From NCBI RefSeq assembly GCF_947260015.1, contig NZ_CAMYOM010000006.1:62001-126000 (forward strand): a stretch of DNA of 64,000 nt. Reading direction: 5' to 3'. This document shows, one piece after another, positions 43,130-53,083 of this stretch. The notes beneath the pieces were generated by a model. That model saw only the letters and a program-made list of their open reading frames with translations. It was not told the origin of the DNA and did not search any database. Each line of letters opens with the position of its first letter. Position 1 is the first letter of the stretch. The stretch is from an uncultured Eudoraea sp. (GTDB lineage Bacteria; Bacteroidota; Bacteroidia; Flavobacteriales; Flavobacteriaceae). The position numbers were made by a program, and so were the translations under genes.

Positions 43130-43711
43130 CTATAATTCCAGAAAGTTTTTTAAAATGCGCGCTCCAACTTTACTGCTTTTTTCAGGGTGAAACTGAACCC
43201 CATAAAAGTTATCTTTCTGTAAAGCGCTACTATACGGCAGTTCATATTCTGTGACCGCTATAGTCTCTTCACAAATTGGGGCATAATAACTATGTACTAA
43301 GTAAATATGATCTTTTTCAATTACATCCTTAAATAAAGCAGATTTAAGATTAGTTATTTGATTCCATCCAATTTGCGGGACTTTGACGCTATTGGTAAAT
43401 CTGACAACATCGGTATCAAAAATACCCAAACCTTTTGTATTTCCTTCTTCCGAAGAATGGCACATTAACTGCATCCCGAGGCAAATGCCTAAAACAGGCT
43501 GTTTCAATTCCGGAATAATTTTGTCTAAACCACTTGCCTTCAATTTATTCATAGCACTACTTGCTTCCCCAACACCCGGAAATATCACACGGTCAGCGGC
43601 CTTTATCTCTTCAGGCTTATCACTCAATACGGCCTCAACCCCAAGGCGTTTAAAAGCAAACTTTATGCTTTGGATATTCCCTGCCCCATAATTTACTATA
43701 ACCAATTTCAT
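43130..43711 (-). CDS. hisH: Imidazole glycerol phosphate synthase glutamine amidotransferase subunit
   Basis: The 193-residue class-I glutamine amidotransferase begins MKLVIVNYGAGNIQS. The catalytic Cys is in GICLGMQLM, and the His-Glu pair in GVQFHPEKSS. HisH gives ammonia from glutamine to HisF. The gene is 49 bp after hisB. Confidence 0.96.
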   Translation of the reverse strand: MKLVIVNYGAGNIQSIKFAFKRLGVEAVLSDKPEEIKAADRVIFPGVGEASSAMNKLKASGLDKIIPELKQPVLGICLGMQLMCHSSEEGNTKGLGIFDTDVVRFTNSVKVPQIGWNQITNLKSALFKDVIEKDHIYLVHSYYAPICEETIAVTEYELPYSSALQKDNFYGVQFHPEKSSKVGARILKNFLEL

Positions 43712-43760
43712 GTATTTTAATACTTTGCGATTATTTGTTTCGCTACTCTATTCGATATTT

Positions 43761-44912
43761 CTAAAGCAATCCCTTGGTTGTTGGTAATAACATTTTATCC
43801 ACATCTCGCTTTACGGCCATCTTGATTGCTTTGGCAAATGCCTTAAATATGGCTTCAATCTTATGATGTTCATTGGTTCCTTCTGCTTTTATATTCAAAT
43901 TGGCTTTTGCTCCATCCGAAAAAGATTTAAAGAAATGATAAAACATTTCCGTTGGCATCTTGCCAATCATTTCTCGCTTAAAATCAGCCTCCCAGACCAA
44001 CCAGCTCCGCCCTCCAAAGTCCAGAGCTACCTGTGCCAAACAATCGTCCATTGGCAAACAAAAACCATAACGTTCCAATCCTAACTTATTACCTAAAGCT
44101 TTATGGAAGACTTCCCCCAGGGCAATACCTGTATCCTCTATGGTATGGTGTTCATCTACTTCCAAATCACCCTTTACACTGATATCCAGGTCCATCTGAC
44201 CATGCCGGGCAAGTTGGTCCAACATATGATCAAAGAATAAAATCCCTGTAGAAATATTGCTTATCCCTGTTCCGTCCAAATTCAGTTGAATACGAATATC
44301 AGTTTCTTTAGTTTTTCTAGAAATTTCAGCGACTCTGTTTTCAAGTTTTAAGAAATCATAAATGGCCTTCCAATCTGCCGTTTCCAGGACGATTGTCTCC
44401 TTTAATTCCGATTCTTCAACAGTTATTTCATTTGTACCCAAATGCGTATTTGTATTTATATAAATTCCTTTAGATCCCAAATTTTTCGCCAGTTCCATAT
44501 CGGTTAACCGATCACCAATTACAAAAGAGTTTAGCAAATCATATTCTTTAGCGAAATACTTCTTCAGCATTCCTGTACCAGGTTTTCGGGTATCTGCATT
44601 TTCATGTGGAAAGGTTCTGTCTATGTAGATTTCTGTAAAGACTATCCCCTGGCCCTCAAAACACTTAAGAATAAAATTATGAGCCGGCCAAAATGTTTCT
44701 TCGGGGAATGTCTGGGATCCAAGACCATCCTGATTAGTCACCATGACCAATTCAAAATCCAATTCCATAGCAATTCTGCTTAAATAGCTAAGAACGCCGG
44801 GATAGAATACTATTTTTTCTAAGCTATCTGTTTGTTCGTCTGGCGGTTCTACAATAAGTGTACCGTCGCGATCAATGAATAGGACCTTTTTCCTGGTGGG
44901 CTGTAGTTCCAT
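43761..44912 (-). CDS. hisB: Bifunctional histidinol-phosphatase / imidazoleglycerol-phosphate dehydratase
   Basis: The 383-residue fusion has an N-terminal HAD phosphatase ([13 protein letters not shown], nucleophile Asp 14) and, from about residue 190, an IGP dehydratase with the metal-binding motifs [23 protein letters not shown] and [10 protein letters not shown]. The two domains do steps 6 and 8 of histidine synthesis. The gene overlaps hisC by one base. Confidence 0.96.
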   Translation of the reverse strand: MELQPTRKKVLFIDRDGTLIVEPPDEQTDSLEKIVFYPGVLSYLSRIAMELDFELVMVTNQDGLGSQTFPEETFWPAHNFILKCFEGQGIVFTEIYIDRTFPHENADTRKPGTGMLKKYFAKEYDLLNSFVIGDRLTDMELAKNLGSKGIYINTNTHLGTNEITVEESELKETIVLETADWKAIYDFLKLENRVAEISRKTKETDIRIQLNLDGTGISNISTGILFFDHMLDQLARHGQMDLDISVKGDLEVDEHHTIEDTGIALGEVFHKALGNKLGLERYGFCLPMDDCLAQVALDFGGRSWLVWEADFKREMIGKMPTEMFYHFFKSFSDGAKANLNIKAEGTNEHHKIEAIFKAFAKAIKMAVKRDVDKMLLPTTKGLL

Positions 44913-45952
44913 TACAAGGAGTTTAATATTTTTAACAATGTTTCGTTTTCTTTCGGAGTACCTATTGTAAACCGCAGTGTATTATCGCAAAGAGGTTGTG
45001 TTGATCTGTTTCTAACCACCACCCCTGATTCTAATATTTCCTTATATCTTTTATCAGCATCATCAACCTTTACCAATATGAAATTGGCATCCGTAGGATA
45101 TATTTTATTTATAAAATTAATTTCGGCTAACTGTCTTACCATTCGATCTCTTTCCGCCAAAATTTCAGTAATCTGTTCTTCTATTAAGGCAGTATTCTGA
45201 AGCATTTGCAATGCCTTTCGCTGAGTAAGTTCATTTACATTATATGGGGGTTTTATTCGATTCAAGATAGTAATTATATCTTCAGACGCATAGCATACTC
45301 CTAAGCGTAAACCCGCCATTCCATAGGCTTTGGAAAATGTCCTGGTCACAATTAGATTAGGAAACTGGCCAAATCTATTTAGCCAGCCACTCTTGGTCGC
45401 AAAATCAATATATGCTTCATCAACGACTATTAAACCTTGAAAATTATTCAGCAGATATTCTATATGTGTTACAGAAAAGCTGTTCCCCGTGGGGTTATTT
45501 GGTGAACAAAGTAGGATTACCTTGGTGTTCGAATTTATAGACTCCAATATTTTATCCACATCAAGCTCAAAACTTTCCGTCAATAGAACCTCCCTGTTCT
45601 CTATCGCATTAATACCCGCCAGAACTTTGTACATTCCGTAGGTAGGTGGCATTGTAATGATATTATCTGTATGTGGCTCACAAAATGCCCGGAAAATAAG
45701 ATCCAATACTTCGTCACTTCCATTACCAAGAAGAATATTAGCCGGGGATAAAGAAAACGTTTGGGCTAAATGAGTTTTAAGCTCACGTTGTTGCGGATCA
45801 GGATAGCGATTAATTCCATTAGAATAAGGGCTCTCATTGGCATCTATAAATACCATTTTAGAACCATCAGAGAAATATTCATCTCTGGCCGATGAATAAG
45901 GTTTTAATTCCCTTACATTTTCCCGAACCAATCTATTTAGGTCAAATTTCAT
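44912..45952 (-). CDS. hisC: Histidinol-phosphate aminotransferase
   Basis: The 346-residue PLP aminotransferase (fold type I) carries [11 protein letters not shown], the CSPNNPTGN loop, the VVDEAYIDF segment and the Schiff-base Lys in [16 protein letters not shown]. It turns imidazole acetol-phosphate into histidinol-phosphate with glutamate. Located between hisD (26 bp) and hisB (1 bp overlap). Confidence 0.95.
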   Translation of the reverse strand: MKFDLNRLVRENVRELKPYSSARDEYFSDGSKMVFIDANESPYSNGINRYPDPQQRELKTHLAQTFSLSPANILLGNGSDEVLDLIFRAFCEPHTDNIITMPPTYGMYKVLAGINAIENREVLLTESFELDVDKILESINSNTKVILLCSPNNPTGNSFSVTHIEYLLNNFQGLIVVDEAYIDFATKSGWLNRFGQFPNLIVTRTFSKAYGMAGLRLGVCYASEDIITILNRIKPPYNVNELTQRKALQMLQNTALIEEQITEILAERDRMVRQLAEINFINKIYPTDANFILVKVDDADKRYKEILESGVVVRNRSTQPLCDNTLRFTIGTPKENETLLKILNSL

Positions 45953-45978
45953 AAATCGTATTCTTTAAGCAAATGCAA

Positions 45979-47268
45979 TTACTTGTCTTTTAAACTTTGA
46001 AGTCTTAGCGATACTGCATATTTATGCGCCTGAAGTCCTTCTGCCTCTGCCATTACTTCAATGGTATTACCAATATTCCTTATCCCTGTTTCAGATATCC
46101 TTTGAAAAGTAATGCTCTTGGTAAAACTGTCCAGATTTACGCCACTATACTGTTTTGCATAACCGTTCGTCGGCAAGGTGTGATTGGTACCGGAGGCATA
46201 ATCACCTGCGCTTTCCGGGGTATAATTTCCAAGAAAAACAGAGCCTGCATTCACCACGTTTCTAATATAATATTCCTGGTCTTTACAACAGACAATAAAA
46301 TGTTCCGGCCCATATTCATTTATTAGATCGATTGCAACTTCATCACTTTTAACAAAGATCAACTTACTATTTTCGATTGCCCTTTTAGCAATGGCAACCC
46401 TTGATAAATTGATAATTTGTTTTTGCAATTCCACCTCGACTTCTTCTATAAGCGATTTGGATGTTGATACCAGTATTACCTGACTATCTGTTCCATGTTC
46501 AGCCTGACTTAAAAGGTCTGAGGCTACAAAAGATGGATTGGCAGAATCATCTGCGACTACTAAAAGCTCGCTTGGACCGGCTGGCATATCTATGGCAACG
46601 CCAAATTTGGTTGCTATTTGTTTAGCTACGGTAACATATTGATTCCCTGGTCCAAATATTTTATAAACCTTGCTTATACTTTCTGTTCCAAATGTCATTG
46701 CCCCTATTGCCTGAATTCCGCCTACTTTAAAAATCTGCGTAATGCCACAAAGTTTAGCCGTATAAAGAATAGCCGGGTTTATTTTACCTGATTTATCGGG
46801 AGGTGTACATAAAATCAACTCGGAACATCCTGCAATATTGGCTGGAATTGCCAGCATTAAAATAGTAGAAAACAAAGGAGCAGTGCCTCCGGGGATATAA
46901 AGACCCACTTTTTGAATTGGCCTTTTTTCCTGCCAGCAAGTTACGCCTGGCGTGGTTTCAATTTCTATTTTGGATGTTTTCTGAGCCTTATGAAACTTTT
47001 CAATATTAGATTTAGCCGTTTGTATCGCATCTTTTAGCTGATCAGGCACTACTTTTTCAGCTTCCATAAACTCATCACTGCTTACTAATAATTCAGATAT
47101 TTCAACACCGTCAAATTGCCTTGTATATTTATTTAAAACCTTATCGCCATGAGCCTGCACTTCATTGAAAATCTGCATTACGGTACTCTCAATATCTGCA
47201 ACAGTTTGAGTTGGGCGCCCTAGAAGTTCAGGCCAGTCTTTTTTTTCAGGATTGAATATCTTTTTCAT
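45979..47268 (-). CDS. hisD: Histidinol dehydrogenase
   Basis: The 429-residue zinc enzyme shows GLYIPGGTAPLFST, PAGPSELLVVAD, LLSQAEHGTDSQVILVS and GPEHFIV, with the catalytic Glu-His pair in the last motif. It oxidises histidinol to histidine in the final two steps. I use ATG 47268 (MKKIFNPEKKDW), which overlaps the hisG stop by 4 bp (ATGA coupling); an open frame to a TTG at 47292 lies inside hisG and is less likely. Confidence 0.95.
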   Translation of the reverse strand: MKKIFNPEKKDWPELLGRPTQTVADIESTVMQIFNEVQAHGDKVLNKYTRQFDGVEISELLVSSDEFMEAEKVVPDQLKDAIQTAKSNIEKFHKAQKTSKIEIETTPGVTCWQEKRPIQKVGLYIPGGTAPLFSTILMLAIPANIAGCSELILCTPPDKSGKINPAILYTAKLCGITQIFKVGGIQAIGAMTFGTESISKVYKIFGPGNQYVTVAKQIATKFGVAIDMPAGPSELLVVADDSANPSFVASDLLSQAEHGTDSQVILVSTSKSLIEEVEVELQKQIINLSRVAIAKRAIENSKLIFVKSDEVAIDLINEYGPEHFIVCCKDQEYYIRNVVNAGSVFLGNYTPESAGDYASGTNHTLPTNGYAKQYSGVNLDSFTKSITFQRISETGIRNIGNTIEVMAEAEGLQAHKYAVSLRLQSLKDK

Positions 47269-48122
47269 AGCACCATTTTCTCTATCGGGCAAACTAATAT
47301 TCCCTCAGCGCCTGCCTGTTTCAATTCATTTATGACTTCCCAGAATTTATCTTTATTGATTACTGTATGTACTGAACTCCAACCCTCTTCAGCCAATGGC
47401 AAAACCGTTGGACTTCGCATTCCCGGTAATAATTTAATAATATCTCCTAATTTGTCATTAGGGGCATTCATCAAAATATATTTGGATTGCCTGGCAACCA
47501 GAACGGATTTTATTCTAAATCTCAGATCCTCCAGAATTTCTTTCTTATTCTCATCGATCATTGGTGAAACGGCCAATACAGCTTCACTTTTGAGCATTAC
47601 TTCTACCTCTTTAAGATTGTTTTTGAATAAAGTACTACCACTGGATACTATATCGCAAATAGCGTCAGCCAATCCAATATTTGGGGCAATTTCCACAGAC
47701 CCGTTAATAATATGAAGTTCAGCCCGGACCCCCTTATCTGAAAGGTATTCATTTAATGTATTTGGATATGAGGTAGCAATTCGCTTTCCTTCCAAATCTT
47801 TAATCCTTGAATAAGTACTAGATTTTGGGACGGCCAGAGAGACTCTGCATTTAGAAAAACCAAGCTTTTCTGCAACCGTGATATTGCTTCCTTTTTCTTT
47901 CAGTACGTTCTCCCCTATGAAGGCAATATCCACGACTCCGTCTTTAAGGTACTGAGGGATATCCCCATTTCTAAGGTAAAGCACTTCCATAGGAAAGTTC
48001 CGGGCTGAAGCTTTTAATTGGTCTTTTCCATTATCAATAGAAATACCGCAATCTTTTAGTACTTTTATAGAATCTTCGTTAAGCCTTCCGGACTTTTGTA
48101 TGGCGATTTTTAATTTTTCCAT
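47265..48122 (-). CDS. hisG: ATP phosphoribosyltransferase, long form
   Basis: The 285-residue protein begins MEKLKIAIQKSGRLNEDS and has the PRPP site DIVSSGSTLFKNNL, followed by a C-terminal domain (about 210-285) like the histidine-binding domain of long HisG. It commits PRPP and ATP to histidine synthesis and is feedback inhibited by histidine. I chose ATG 48122. An open frame continues upstream to 48215, but that stretch covers the attenuator hairpin and is leader, not protein. Confidence 0.95.
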   Translation of the reverse strand: MEKLKIAIQKSGRLNEDSIKVLKDCGISIDNGKDQLKASARNFPMEVLYLRNGDIPQYLKDGVVDIAFIGENVLKEKGSNITVAEKLGFSKCRVSLAVPKSSTYSRIKDLEGKRIATSYPNTLNEYLSDKGVRAELHIINGSVEIAPNIGLADAICDIVSSGSTLFKNNLKEVEVMLKSEAVLAVSPMIDENKKEILEDLRFRIKSVLVARQSKYILMNAPNDKLGDIIKLLPGMRSPTVLPLAEEGWSSVHTVINKDKFWEVINELKQAGAEGILVCPIEKMVL

Positions 48123-48158
48123 TTGTTTAATTTCTTTATCAAGCGACCAAAAAGGTTT

Positions 48159-48192
48159 AAAAGCAAAACCCGTTTGATTGCTCAAACGGGTT
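48159..48192 (-). promoter_or_regulatory. Attenuator (leader terminator) of the his operon
   Basis: In the RNA sense AACCCGTTTG pairs perfectly with CAAACGGGTT (10 bp, 6-base loop), followed by TTGCTTTT. It lies between the leader peptide hisL and hisG, 45 bp before the hisG start. Together with the His codons in hisL this is the classic layout of transcription attenuation. Confidence 0.85.
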
Positions 48193-48222
48193 AGATATAT
48201 TTTGGAATACAACAATACATTT

Positions 48223-48276
48223 CTACCTCGCCTGAGTGCAAGTGTACAAATGATGATGTGTATTTTTAGTTCTCAT
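48223..48276 (-). CDS. hisL: his operon leader peptide
   Basis: A 17-codon frame, MRTKNTHHHLYTCTQAR, contains three His codons in a row and ends with TAG 30 bp before the attenuator stem. When charged histidyl-tRNA is scarce, a ribosome would stall at the HHH codons and change folding of the leader so that the terminator does not form. The arrangement ATG, His run, stop, hairpin, hisG is what is expected of a his leader. A short helper hairpin (CTTGC/GCGAG) overlaps its 3' end. Too short to be anything but a regulatory peptide. Confidence 0.85.
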   Translation of the reverse strand: MRTKNTHHHLYTCTQAR

Positions 48277-48283
48277 TAGATTG

Positions 48284-48314
48284 TAAAATTAGAACTTATT
48301 TTTATTTCACAAAA
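48284..48314 (-). promoter_or_regulatory. Promoter candidate for the his operon
   Basis: On the minus strand TTTTG and, 18 bases later, TAATTTTA (seven of eight positions of TAnnTTTG). It ends 7 bp upstream of the hisL ATG, so the leader RNA would begin close to the start codon. Confidence 0.4.
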
Positions 48315-48324
48315 CTTATTGCAA

Positions 48325-49140
48325 TTAATTATTACCAAGGATAAGTGGCAGCCCATCACCACCTGATCCTATTACCACTACTTTGGCATTAGGTGATTCT
48401 GCCATTTTTAAAGTAGCATCTATACCTTTATCCTTAAGGATTTTGTCGGTTAATGAAGCGCTAAGTATCCTGTTGGCATCAGCCTTTCCCTGAGCTTCAA
48501 TAGTTACTTTTTCTGCCTCTTTTAGAGCAGTAACCAAACGAAACTCATACTCTAAAGACTCCTGTTCCTGCTTCAATTTTCTTTCGATAGCCTCTTTAAT
48601 TGTTGGCGGGAGTGTAACATCGCGGATAAGAATTTCATTCAATTGAATATATTGATCCTGAACAATATTCCTGGTTTCCTCGAAAATCTCAACCTGAATT
48701 GCATCTCGCTTACTTGAATATAATTGTTCAGGAGTATATCTCCCAACTACACTACGAGCCGCAGACCTTATTGCTGGTAAAAGAATTCGCTCTTTATACA
48801 TCTCACTCTTTTCCTGATGTAATTTGCCTAGCTGTGCATAATCTGGTTGAAACCAGGCAGATGCATCAAGCTGAATATCCAATCCATTGCTGGAAAGTAC
48901 TTTCATCTTTTCAAAAACTTCCTGCTGTCTTACCTCGTACACAAAAACTTTATTCCAGGGTGCCACAATGTGAAAGCCCTCATTAAGAGGTGGTTCATCT
49001 ATCACCACACCGTTGTCAAAGGTTCTATACAGAACCCCTGCCTCACCCGATTTAATGGTAATTGCAGATTTAGAAATAAGTATTATCAATAAAATAATTA
49101 CAAACACCGCTGGCAGTGCTATTTTTGGTAATTTATCCAT
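48325..49140 (-). CDS. SPFH/prohibitin family membrane protein
   Basis: The 271-residue protein has an N-terminal membrane anchor (about 8-24) and an SPFH domain (VLYRTFDNGVVIDEPPLNEG, EVRQQEVFEKMKVLSSNGLD, RYTPEQLYSSKRDAIQ), then a helical coil (about 175-230, ERKLKQEQESLEYEF). It forms large oligomeric rings on the membrane. In bacteria such proteins control proteases or organise membrane areas; the partner here is unknown. It is 48 bp upstream of hisL on the same strand and 11 bp after the vWA membrane protein gene. Confidence 0.88.
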   Translation of the reverse strand: MDKLPKIALPAVFVIILLIILISKSAITIKSGEAGVLYRTFDNGVVIDEPPLNEGFHIVAPWNKVFVYEVRQQEVFEKMKVLSSNGLDIQLDASAWFQPDYAQLGKLHQEKSEMYKERILLPAIRSAARSVVGRYTPEQLYSSKRDAIQVEIFEETRNIVQDQYIQLNEILIRDVTLPPTIKEAIERKLKQEQESLEYEFRLVTALKEAEKVTIEAQGKADANRILSASLTDKILKDKGIDATLKMAESPNAKVVVIGSGGDGLPLILGNN

Positions 49141-49151
49141 TAGGTATAAAA

Positions 49152-51185
49152 TTAAATTAGTCCGTTATATTTTCTTATAAACCACTCGGCAGTCAAAGCG
49201 GCAGCAATGATTCCCAAGAGGATTTTAAAATCGATCAAAGATACGACATTTTGCTTGCTTTTCTGGATTGGCACAAACCTATTGTCTTTAATTATATCCT
49301 CAATGAAGTTAGAGGCCTCAGAAGGAAAATAAAGTGTGGCATTGGTGCCTTTTGCCAACCTTCCTAATTTCTTATAATTACTTGATAACAATTGCTGTTC
49401 TAAATCGTATTCCAGAATTGTGAATTTTCCGGATTTGGTTAGATTTTCATCCTTAACATTGGCAGTAAAGCTATAATCCCCAGATGGGAGTGTACGAATA
49501 TCAGCTTCATAATAACCATTCTTAAGCAACATGGGAAATTGCCTGCTAGTATTATTAGCAATACTATTTAATACTAAATTAATTGTTGCATTATCATCAA
49601 AAACAAAAGTTTCATCAAAATAAGTAGCCTTTATGGTTGCTTCATTTAAGCCCTGATAAATATTTTCGTACTCCAATGTTAGTCGACTTCGCGGTTTGCT
49701 GTTTGCCAGGAATAATATAACCTTAGAAATAAAATCATCAAATTTTTTAAAATCCTGATCTTCCCTGTAACTCTGTATGCGCCATTTCCAAATATTTTCA
49801 CCTAAAAGAAGGGCCTCACGACGTAAATTGGTTTCGAGTATTGTAAAAAGAGGTTCATTCAAATCTACACCCTTGATGCGTTGACTCAACATATTTTCAT
49901 AAGACGCAGTAATAAGCGATTCACCCAAAGTTGTCTCAAGGGGAGGAAATTCGGATACGTCAAGATTTGTGATATCAAAATGCGTAAATCCTGGGTTTAA
50001 AATAGGTGTTACTTCTTCTTTCTGATCAAAACTATTCTTTTGAAAACTATTCTGGACTTTATTTAGAAAAGTCCAGTCCGTTTTGGGGCCGGTTATAGTA
50101 AAAATATTTGCCCCTTTGCTTTCTATATAAGAATATACCTTTTCAAAAGATGTGTCTGGCTGATATATGATAAAAAGATCAAATTGTTCCAGTTCATTTG
50201 GTGATAAGGATGGTTTTATAATTGAAACCGATCGTTGCTCATTGCTTTCAATTGATTTTTTTAAAGCACCCAGATCAGGATGAAGTATATGAGAGACTAT
50301 TGCAATATTGGTTTTTTCATCAATAACTTCTATGCCTATTTGTCTGGAATTATTGTTAATGTTCCTTTCATTTTCCAAAGGACTAAGGCTAATCCTTATA
50401 TTCTTTATTCCAACAGTAGTCGCATCCAGTACAGTACTAATAATTTGGGAATTCTCGATATCATTTAGAGCAATTTGTTTTCTATATAGATTTTGACCAG
50501 CTTCAGAAATGGTTAGTACTGTTGAAGCGGTATTTTTGCCCTGGTAGGAAACGAAAATTTCTATAGGGTATTTATTTTTTAAAAAGGCATATTTGTTTGT
50601 GTTTACCTGATCTATTCTGATATCCTGATAACTCGTTGTATCTCCAACAACCAAAGGGAAAATAGGAAATTTTTGTCTTCCTGCATAGAATTCATAATCT
50701 TCACCTAAAGTCTGGTTTCCATCCGTAAGAATCAAAATGGCTGCGGTGCTTCCAGTGAAAATTTCATTTAGTGATGAAAGAGCACGTCCAATATTCGTAG
50801 CTTTCTCCGTAAATGACAAACTGTCTAAAGAATTTAATTCGTTCCCAAATACATATTCAGAGACATTAAACTTTTCCGCAATATTAGTATTCTCCTTAAT
50901 CAGTTTTTTGGCATTAATAAGCTGGTTAACCCCATTTTCCTGGCCAATTGAAGAAGTATTGTCTGCTAAAATAATTAGATTCGCTTTCTCCAAAGAATAC
51001 TGCTCTTTGGTGATTTTTGGATTTATGAGAAGTAAAAACACAGAAAACAATGCTATAAATCTCAAAAAGGAAAGTCCTAAATATAAAATGCCTTTGCTCT
51101 TGGATTTGTAGTAGTACTGAAAAATAACCAAACCAAAAGCCAAGATCGCAGCAAATAATATCAGAAATACCGTTTGTAGTTGCAT
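49152..51185 (-). CDS. Large vWA-domain membrane protein
   Basis: The 677-residue protein has two N-terminal spans (about 5-25 and 37-57), a vWA-like periplasmic domain (ANLIILADNTSSI, metal site partly kept; AILILTDGNQTLG), beta-rich middle parts, and a C-terminal span (about 650-668). It is of the type found widely in flavobacteria next to SPFH or fabG genes, with no assigned role. The second Ser of the MIDAS (DxSxS) is replaced (DNTSS), so metal binding may differ. The start is ATG 51185. Confidence 0.75.
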   Translation of the reverse strand: MQLQTVFLILFAAILAFGLVIFQYYYKSKSKGILYLGLSFLRFIALFSVFLLLINPKITKEQYSLEKANLIILADNTSSIGQENGVNQLINAKKLIKENTNIAEKFNVSEYVFGNELNSLDSLSFTEKATNIGRALSSLNEIFTGSTAAILILTDGNQTLGEDYEFYAGRQKFPIFPLVVGDTTSYQDIRIDQVNTNKYAFLKNKYPIEIFVSYQGKNTASTVLTISEAGQNLYRKQIALNDIENSQIISTVLDATTVGIKNIRISLSPLENERNINNNSRQIGIEVIDEKTNIAIVSHILHPDLGALKKSIESNEQRSVSIIKPSLSPNELEQFDLFIIYQPDTSFEKVYSYIESKGANIFTITGPKTDWTFLNKVQNSFQKNSFDQKEEVTPILNPGFTHFDITNLDVSEFPPLETTLGESLITASYENMLSQRIKGVDLNEPLFTILETNLRREALLLGENIWKWRIQSYREDQDFKKFDDFISKVILFLANSKPRSRLTLEYENIYQGLNEATIKATYFDETFVFDDNATINLVLNSIANNTSRQFPMLLKNGYYEADIRTLPSGDYSFTANVKDENLTKSGKFTILEYDLEQQLLSSNYKKLGRLAKGTNATLYFPSEASNFIEDIIKDNRFVPIQKSKQNVVSLIDFKILLGIIAAALTAEWFIRKYNGLI

Positions 51186-51270
51186 GAAACTTTTTGGATA
51201 ACACCTAACTGCCAGAAACCAATCTGGTCAGTTGTCTTGTTCTGGGATTAATAAATAGAGTAACTGGGCA

Positions 51271-52017
51271 TTATGTTAACATACCGCCATCAACATTTAA
51301 AACTTGTCCGGTAATGTAAGCAGACAGATCTGAAGCAAGAAACAAACAGGCATTTGCAACATCTTGGGGAGTTCCACCTCGTTTCAGTGGAATTGCCTCT
51401 CGCCATCCCTGCACAGTATTTTCATCTAATTTATCTGTCATTTCTGTTTCAATAAAGCCCGGGGCAATCGCATTGCAACGAATATTTCTTGAGCCAAGTT
51501 CAAGAGCAACAGATTTAGTAAATCCAATTATTCCTGCCTTAGAAGCGGCATAATTTGTTTGACCTGCATTCCCTTTAACACCAACTACGCTACTCATATT
51601 AATAATGGATCCATTGCGTTGTTTTAACATAGTACGCTGCACGGCTTTAGTCATATTAAAAACAGATTTTAGATTTATTTCGATAACCGCGTCGAAATCC
51701 TCCTCCCGCATCCTCATTAACAGGTTATCCTTTGTGATACCTGCGTTATTTATTAACACGTCTATTCCTTCGAAATCTTCCAATACTTGTGTAATCAGCT
51801 TCTCCGATTCCGTAAAACTGGCTGCATTACTTTTATATGCTTTTGCTTTTACTCCTTTAGAGTTTAGCTCCTTTTCCAATTCAAGCGCAGGAGCTTCACT
51901 AGAGCTATAGGTAAAAGCTATATTAGCCCCATGTTCAGCAAAAACTTTGGCAATACCCATACCTATACCCCTACTTGCACCGGTTATAATAACATTCTTC
52001 CCGTCTAATATTTTCAT
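51271..52017 (-). CDS. fabG: 3-oxoacyl-[acyl-carrier-protein] reductase
   Basis: The 248-residue short-chain dehydrogenase has the cofactor loop ITGASRGIGMGIA, the NNAGIT motif and the catalytic Ser-Tyr-Lys (NMSSVVG ... QTNYAASKAG). The C-terminal GQVLNVDGGM is typical of FabG. It reduces beta-ketoacyl-ACP in fatty acid elongation with NADPH. I use ATG 52017 (MKILDGKNVIITG); the frame opens 7 codons earlier at a GTG. A terminator lies between it and sucD. Confidence 0.92.
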   Translation of the reverse strand: MKILDGKNVIITGASRGIGMGIAKVFAEHGANIAFTYSSSEAPALELEKELNSKGVKAKAYKSNAASFTESEKLITQVLEDFEGIDVLINNAGITKDNLLMRMREEDFDAVIEINLKSVFNMTKAVQRTMLKQRNGSIINMSSVVGVKGNAGQTNYAASKAGIIGFTKSVALELGSRNIRCNAIAPGFIETEMTDKLDENTVQGWREAIPLKRGGTPQDVANACLFLASDLSAYITGQVLNVDGGMLT

Positions 52018-52079
52018 ATCACTATTATGTTTTCTCACTTGTATTTCAAAGATAAGTTTTGTTTCACATAAAGGCTAAA

Positions 52080-52106
52080 AAAAATCCCGACTAATTCGGG
52101 ATTTTT
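52080..52106. terminator. Terminator between sucD and fabG
   Basis: AAAAATCCCGA pairs perfectly with TCGGGATTTTT around CTAAT; T-runs occur on both strands. It ends the sucD transcript, 39 bp after its stop. Confidence 0.9.
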
Positions 52107-52144
52107 CTCTCAGATTTACCGAGAATAATTGTTGTTATTTTTGA

Positions 52145-53017
52145 CTATCCAACCACTTCTTTAACCTTCTTTCCAATCTCTGCGGGAGAATCCACTACCT
52201 TTATTCCACATTCGCGCATGATACGTTTTTTGGCCTGTGCAGTGTCATCCGTTCCTCCTACTATTGCCCCGGCATGCCCCATAGTTCTTCCTGCGGGTGC
52301 CGTTTCCCCGGCGATAAAACCTACAATTGGTTTTTTACTACCACTAGCTTTGTACCACTTGGCCGCATCTGCTTCTAAATGACCGCCTATTTCTCCTATC
52401 ATAACTACACATTCCGTTTCAGGATCATTAATTAGCAATTCTACTGCATCCTTTGTTGTAGTGCCAATTATTGGATCGCCTCCAATACCGATAGCAGTTG
52501 TAATGCCCAATCCCTGTCTTACAACCTGATCTGCTGCTTCATAAGTTAAAGTACCAGATTTAGATACAATACCAATAGTTCCTTTCTTAAACACAAAACC
52601 AGGCATAATACCTACTTTAGCCTCTTCCGGGGTAATTACTCCCGGGCAATTTGGACCTATTAAGGTGCAATCTCTCTCTTTAATATAATTATTTGCCTTA
52701 ACCATATCAGCTATCGGAATACCCTCAGTGATTGTAATTATAACTTTTATTCCAGCATTTGCAGCTTCCATGATCGCATCTGCCGCGAATGCCGGTGGTA
52801 CAAAAATGATTGAAGTATCTGCACCAACACTCTTAACAGCATCCTCAACTGTATTAAAAACTGGTTTCCCAAGGTGTTCCTGACCACCTTTGCCCGGAGT
52901 AACTCCCCCCACTACATTTGTGCCATAGGCTATCATCTGTTCTGAGTGAAAAGTACCCTCACTACCGGTAAAACCTTGAACAATTATCCTGGAATCTTTA
53001 TTTACTAATACACTCAT
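52145..53017 (-). CDS. sucD: Succinyl-CoA ligase (ADP/GDP-forming) alpha subunit
   Basis: The 290-residue protein has the CoA-binding Rossmann part ([19 protein letters not shown]), the loop GPNCPGVI and the phosphohistidine segment [13 protein letters not shown]. It makes one half of the TCA-cycle enzyme that forms ATP or GTP from succinyl-CoA. The beta subunit gene is not in the window, as often in Bacteroidota. It is 66 bp after the lpxD-like gene. Confidence 0.95.
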   Translation of the reverse strand: MSVLVNKDSRIIVQGFTGSEGTFHSEQMIAYGTNVVGGVTPGKGGQEHLGKPVFNTVEDAVKSVGADTSIIFVPPAFAADAIMEAANAGIKVIITITEGIPIADMVKANNYIKERDCTLIGPNCPGVITPEEAKVGIMPGFVFKKGTIGIVSKSGTLTYEAADQVVRQGLGITTAIGIGGDPIIGTTTKDAVELLINDPETECVVMIGEIGGHLEADAAKWYKASGSKKPIVGFIAGETAPAGRTMGHAGAIVGGTDDTAQAKKRIMRECGIKVVDSPAEIGKKVKEVVG

Positions 53018-53083
53018 TGTTATTTTGTCTTTTTAGTTATGTAAAAATATATTTTTGAAAACTATTTATGGGTGGTTAATTAC

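Noticed and set aside
48123-48215. Longer N-terminus for hisG
   Set aside because: The extension would read through the attenuator hairpin, and HisG proteins begin at the ATG 48122 segment.
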